Origin: PALSA-693 sp963834725 | GTDB lineage: Bacteria > Actinomycetota > Acidimicrobiia > Acidimicrobiales > Palsa-688 | Direction of reading: 5' to 3' | Assembly: GCA_963834725.1 (NCBI GenBank) | Contig: CAWICN010000001.1 | Location: 4,898,001 to 4,962,000, forward strand | Length of the DNA stretch: 64,000 bases | Shown here: one piece after another, positions 60,948 to 64,000 of the stretch | Layout: each line of letters begins with the position of its first letter | Position numbering within the stretch: the first letter of the stretch is position 1 | The notes under the pieces: generated by a model | The model's database searches: none | What the model saw: only the letters and a program-made list of their open reading frames with translations | What the model was told of the DNA's origin: nothing | Program-made: the position numbers and the translations under genes

Positions 60948-61835
60948 ATGGGCGTGATCCCCAACCGGTATTCGCCTGTCCGCACCGAACCTGACGGCAA
61001 GGTGACCGTCGAGCTGGCCGGCGACCATCCGGGCTTCACGGATCCGGGCTACCGGGCCCGCCGTGACCATCTGGCCGGGCTGGCGGCCTCCTGGCGGGCG
61101 GGCGAACCCATCCCTGCCCCCTCCTACACCGAGGAGGAGCACGGGGTGTGGGCCGCGGTCAGCCGTTCCCTGGAAGACCTGCACGAGCGTTCCGCGTGCG
61201 AGGCGTTCCTCGAGGGCAAGGCGGCCGTGCGGTTGCCGCTCGACCGGGTGCCGCAGCTGCCGGAGGTCACGGCCCGGCTGGAGCCGGTCGCGGGGTTTCG
61301 TTATCAGCCCATCGCCGGACTGGCCCCGCTTCGCGACTTCTACGGGTCGTTCGACGAGGGGGTGTTCTGGTCGACGCAGTATCTGCGCCACCCGTCGGTG
61401 CCGCTGTACACGCCCGAGCCGGACATCATCCACGAGGTCATCGGGCACGCCAACCAGCTGGCCGGGTCGGGCTACGCGGACCTGTACCGGCTGGTGGGAG
61501 CAGCCGTGGCCCGGACCCGCGGCGACGAGGCCCTGCGCTTTCTGTCGCATGTGTTCTGGTACACGATGGAGTTCGGGGTCGTCCGGGAGCGCGGCGAGCT
61601 CCGGGCGTTCGGCGCGGGGATCCTGTCGTCGGTAGGGGAGACGGCGAGCTTCCGGGACGCCGACCTGCGGCCCGTCGACCTCCTGGCCATGGGGAAGGCC
61701 GAGTACGACATCACCCGGTTCCAGCCGGTGCTCTACGTGTGGTCGTCGCCGGCGGAGCTCCAGGACCGGCTCAGCCAGTTCCTGGCGGCGTACGACGACA
61801 GCACTCCGGGCAGGCTGATGCGCAAGGCCGGGTAG
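60948..61835 (+). CDS. phhA: Phenylalanine 4-monooxygenase
   Basis: Hydroxylates phenylalanine to tyrosine using tetrahydropterin and iron. The 295-residue protein contains the iron-binding His-Glu-Val-Ile-Gly-His in EPDIIHEVIGHANQLAGSG and the third ligand Glu in YTMEFGVVRERGE. Other family blocks are GFRYQPIAGLAPLRDFYGSF and LRHPSVPLYTPEPD. There is no N-terminal ACT domain, as usual in bacteria. With hppD and hmgA on the other side of the regulator it completes the route phenylalanine, tyrosine, homogentisate, except for the aminotransferase. Confidence 0.95.
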   Translation: MGVIPNRYSPVRTEPDGKVTVELAGDHPGFTDPGYRARRDHLAGLAASWRAGEPIPAPSYTEEEHGVWAAVSRSLEDLHERSACEAFLEGKAAVRLPLDRVPQLPEVTARLEPVAGFRYQPIAGLAPLRDFYGSFDEGVFWSTQYLRHPSVPLYTPEPDIIHEVIGHANQLAGSGYADLYRLVGAAVARTRGDEALRFLSHVFWYTMEFGVVRERGELRAFGAGILSSVGETASFRDADLRPVDLLAMGKAEYDITRFQPVLYVWSSPAELQDRLSQFLAAYDDSTPGRLMRKAG

Positions 61836-61913
61836 TTCCGGGCCAGGCGCCGGCCCGCCGCCCCGCCCCCCGCTCCCCGCCCGCCGCCGGCTGCTCCACC
61901 CCGCTCGCCGCGG

Positions 61914-63944
61914 TCAGCCGTAGATCGTGAAGTGGAAGGCGGTGTCGACCTCGGTGATCGGATCCGTGAGCACGGCGACCAGCAGTTGCCAGTGCCCGGG
62001 CAGGGGCACCTGGACGTTGTCGGCCACCCACGAGCCGGGGGACTGATGGGTGAGGGTCACCGGGAGCGGCCCGATCCCCCGGGCCGGCAGGTCCAGCTGG
62101 GCCGTGACCTGGAAGGGATCAACCGGCACGGTGGCCCGGTTGGTCAGCTGGATCCCGACGTTCACCGTGCCGGGCACCAGCGGGTACACCGCGACCGACA
62201 ACAGATAGTCGTGGGCGACCGCTTTGCGGCCGGTGAAGGCCCGGGCCGTCGCCGCCACTCGTTCTCCCTGCGGTGGCACGCTGTCGATGAGCACTCCCGT
62301 CAGCGCCACGATCCCGATCCCGATAGCCGCTTCGAAGGCCAGCCAGCGCCGGAACCGGGATGCAGTCGGCCCCCGTCCCGCTGGGCGGGCCACGGCGGCC
62401 GGGCCGGCCGCCGTGGTACGCCGGGGGTCCTGGCCCCCCGCTAGCCCCCCGGAGGCGGTGGCGGCTCCCGGACCGGGAGGCCGCCTGATCGCCCCGCCGA
62501 GGCCGGGGCCTTCCGTGGTGGTGGGTGCCTCGCTTCGGACAACGGTCTCCGAAGCAGCGCTGCGATCAGGTGGGACGTTGACTGCCACCGGCTGGAAGCG
62601 ATTGTTGACCCAGCGCCGGCTGAACCAGCCTGCCTCCACCGCGGCCAGCACCAGGGTGACCTTGAGCAAGAGGACGCTGCCGTAGTCCGTCTCTGTCAGC
62701 TGGCCCCACGAACCCACCTGCCGCCACGACTGGAAGACCCCGGACGCGACGATCGCGGCCACCGCAACCAGCGCGGTGGCCGAGAAGCGGCGAACCACTC
62801 CCTCGAGTTCGCCCGGTTCGACTCTCGGCCTGGGCCGAAAGAGCACGGCTGCCAGTACCAGGAGGCCGCCTACCCAGACCGCCGCCGCCGCCACGTGCAC
62901 CAGGTCGGCGATGAAGCCCAGTGGCTCCCAGCGGCCGGTGACGGCGTGACCCGACAGGCTGAGCGAGACCACCAGAGCCGCCGCGCCGGCCAGTGTCGCG
63001 AGCAGCCACACCGGAATCACGGTGAGGGCGGCGGGCCGGCCGGTGCCTTCTGCACAGTGTGCGACGCTCGCTATGTCGATGCCGGTCCTGGTGGTCACGA
63101 CCGGGCCGGCGGCGGTCCCATGGCCGCGGCGGACTGGTTCGGAAGCCCGAGCCGCCCTCCCGGTGGTGAAGATGCCAGCGGTCAGGCCGGCCAGCATGAC
63201 CACGCTGCCGGCAATACGCAGCCCGGCTCCGGTCCCGAAGCTGGAGTGCAGGACGGGCGAGACCACGCTGGACTGGAAGGCATCGCCGAGCCGTCGCCCC
63301 GCGTCGTAGGGCCCCTGCGCCACCACTGCCACGACGGAGGCGACCGCCGAGAGCGATGCCGCAGCCAGGATGGTGTTGCGCACCGCCCGTATCCGGAGCC
63401 CCTGGGGCCAGCCGACGAGGAGGCTCGCCCCGCCGACGGCCACGATGACGGTGAGGAGGATCAGGATGCGGAAGGCTCCAGTCAGCACACCGAGGGCCCG
63501 GCTCGGGTGCCGGGAGGCCAGGAGGTGCTGCTCTAGGGACCCGACGCCGGCGCCGGCCGACGGCGCACCGACAGAGAACGTGAACGCCCCCTGCACCGGA
63601 TGTGTGTCCGCCGAGATCACCCGCCAGCTGACGACGTAGGTTCCCTTCATCGCCGACGGCAAGGTCACGCCGACCTGCGAGCCCTGCCCGCCCGGGTGCT
63701 CGACCGGCCCGGTCCGCACCTGCTGCCCATTGGCTGCGACGACCTCAATGGCATCAGGCGGCGCCTGGACTGCCTCTCCGAAGGTGAGCACTACCTTTCG
63801 AGGGGGCGAGGTGAGCACTGCCCCACCGGCAGGCGAGGTGCCGAGCAGCTGGGCGTGGGCGAAGGCCGGGTTGGCGTAGGCCAGGATCCCGATGGCGACG
63901 ATCAGGGCACCGGCGCCGGCTCGAGCCAACCTGCCGCGGCTCAC
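61914..63944 (-). CDS. CopC-CopD fusion with C-terminal YtkA-like domain
   Basis: A 676-residue membrane protein. After a signal sequence ending in PAFA, the mature protein starts with His (HAQLLGTSPAGGAVL), the copper-binding N-terminus of CopC; a second site is at WRVISADTHPVQGAF. About eight membrane helices of CopD type follow (ILILLTVIVAVGGASLLVGW and others). Then come a Pro/Gly-rich cytoplasmic loop (about 480-550), one more helix and an outer beta domain (AHDYLLSVAVYPLVPGTVNV) of the YtkA/FixH kind. It probably imports or handles copper. No regulator gene is adjacent. Confidence 0.9.
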   Translation of the reverse strand: MSRGRLARAGAGALIVAIGILAYANPAFAHAQLLGTSPAGGAVLTSPPRKVVLTFGEAVQAPPDAIEVVAANGQQVRTGPVEHPGGQGSQVGVTLPSAMKGTYVVSWRVISADTHPVQGAFTFSVGAPSAGAGVGSLEQHLLASRHPSRALGVLTGAFRILILLTVIVAVGGASLLVGWPQGLRIRAVRNTILAAASLSAVASVVAVVAQGPYDAGRRLGDAFQSSVVSPVLHSSFGTGAGLRIAGSVVMLAGLTAGIFTTGRAARASEPVRRGHGTAAGPVVTTRTGIDIASVAHCAEGTGRPAALTVIPVWLLATLAGAAALVVSLSLSGHAVTGRWEPLGFIADLVHVAAAAVWVGGLLVLAAVLFRPRPRVEPGELEGVVRRFSATALVAVAAIVASGVFQSWRQVGSWGQLTETDYGSVLLLKVTLVLAAVEAGWFSRRWVNNRFQPVAVNVPPDRSAASETVVRSEAPTTTEGPGLGGAIRRPPGPGAATASGGLAGGQDPRRTTAAGPAAVARPAGRGPTASRFRRWLAFEAAIGIGIVALTGVLIDSVPPQGERVAATARAFTGRKAVAHDYLLSVAVYPLVPGTVNVGIQLTNRATVPVDPFQVTAQLDLPARGIGPLPVTLTHQSPGSWVADNVQVPLPGHWQLLVAVLTDPITEVDTAFHFTIYG

Positions 63945-64000
63945 CCCGGTGGAGAGAACCGGGCCGACGCCGGCCAGGGCCCTTCGCCCGCCCGGTCGGC
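63945..64000. other. Right edge of window
   Basis: The last 56 bases lie upstream of the CopC-CopD gene and show no complete feature. Confidence 0.5.

Overview
The window reads as a chromosomal segment of a GC-rich actinobacterium. The block recO, glyS, ppdK, dnaG, rpoD, the mycobacterial-style metal sensor and the very high GC content would fit a member of the Acidimicrobiia; this placement is inference from gene content and style, not from a marker tree. Core chromosome occupies about 1-25 kb and 53-64 kb, and about 26-51 kb is an accretion zone of mobile DNA.

Region by region. 1-8.1 kb: housekeeping genes for DNA repair (RecO), translation (GlyS), pyruvate phosphate dikinase, primase and the principal sigma factor. 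8.2-12.5 kb: tRNA-Asn(GTT), a VOC protein, an alanine/lysine-tailed putative nucleoid protein, a DUF429 protein, a 1-Cys peroxiredoxin, and a BNR-repeat protein coupled to a MoaD/ThiS-like protein. 12.5-17.6 kb, minus strand: an apparent copper/cytochrome-oxidase assembly operon of fused proteins (membrane domain-SCO1, lipoprotein, a tiny ORF, CtaG-YceI). 18-25.5 kb: cell-surface and scattered genes (frameshifted repeat lipoprotein, DinB-like protein, large membrane protein, secreted purple acid phosphatase, universal stress protein).

26-35.8 kb is a graveyard of integrated elements: an excisionase/integrase pair, an IS1380-type transposase remnant, a PIN-domain toxin with a 54-residue partner, a perfect 117-bp tandem duplication, a cadmium/lead-type resistance operon (CmtR-like sensor, CadI/ArsI-like protein, CDF transporter), a truncated MobF-type relaxase and a second tyrosine recombinase.

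35.8-51.0 kb is a discrete element inserted in the 3' half of tRNA-Met(CAT), with att sites at both ends. It has its own integrase plus regulator on one strand and, divergently, an excisionase, an AEP-primase/SF3-helicase, small genes, a DNA methyltransferase and a ParB-like protein. Beyond these lie a P27-type small terminase with an HNH nuclease and an SprT-like protease, but no large terminase, portal, capsid or tail gene. Size (about 12.4 kb without a resident IS21) and layout recall phage-inducible chromosomal islands, so I regard it as a candidate actinobacterial phage satellite. It carries several large palindromes, a candidate iteron origin beside the primase, and paired operator-like sites.

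51.3-53.1 kb, just outside the element, holds a compact run of helical, SAP-like and short membrane-type proteins with apparent frame breaks. 53.4-64 kb returns to chromosome: a membrane protein, NudC, an aromatic amino acid catabolic cluster (PLP decarboxylase, homogentisate dioxygenase, 4-hydroxyphenylpyruvate dioxygenase, Lrp-type regulator, phenylalanine hydroxylase) and a CopC-CopD fusion. Several apparent single-base frame breaks across the window suggest either residual assembly indels or real gene decay.
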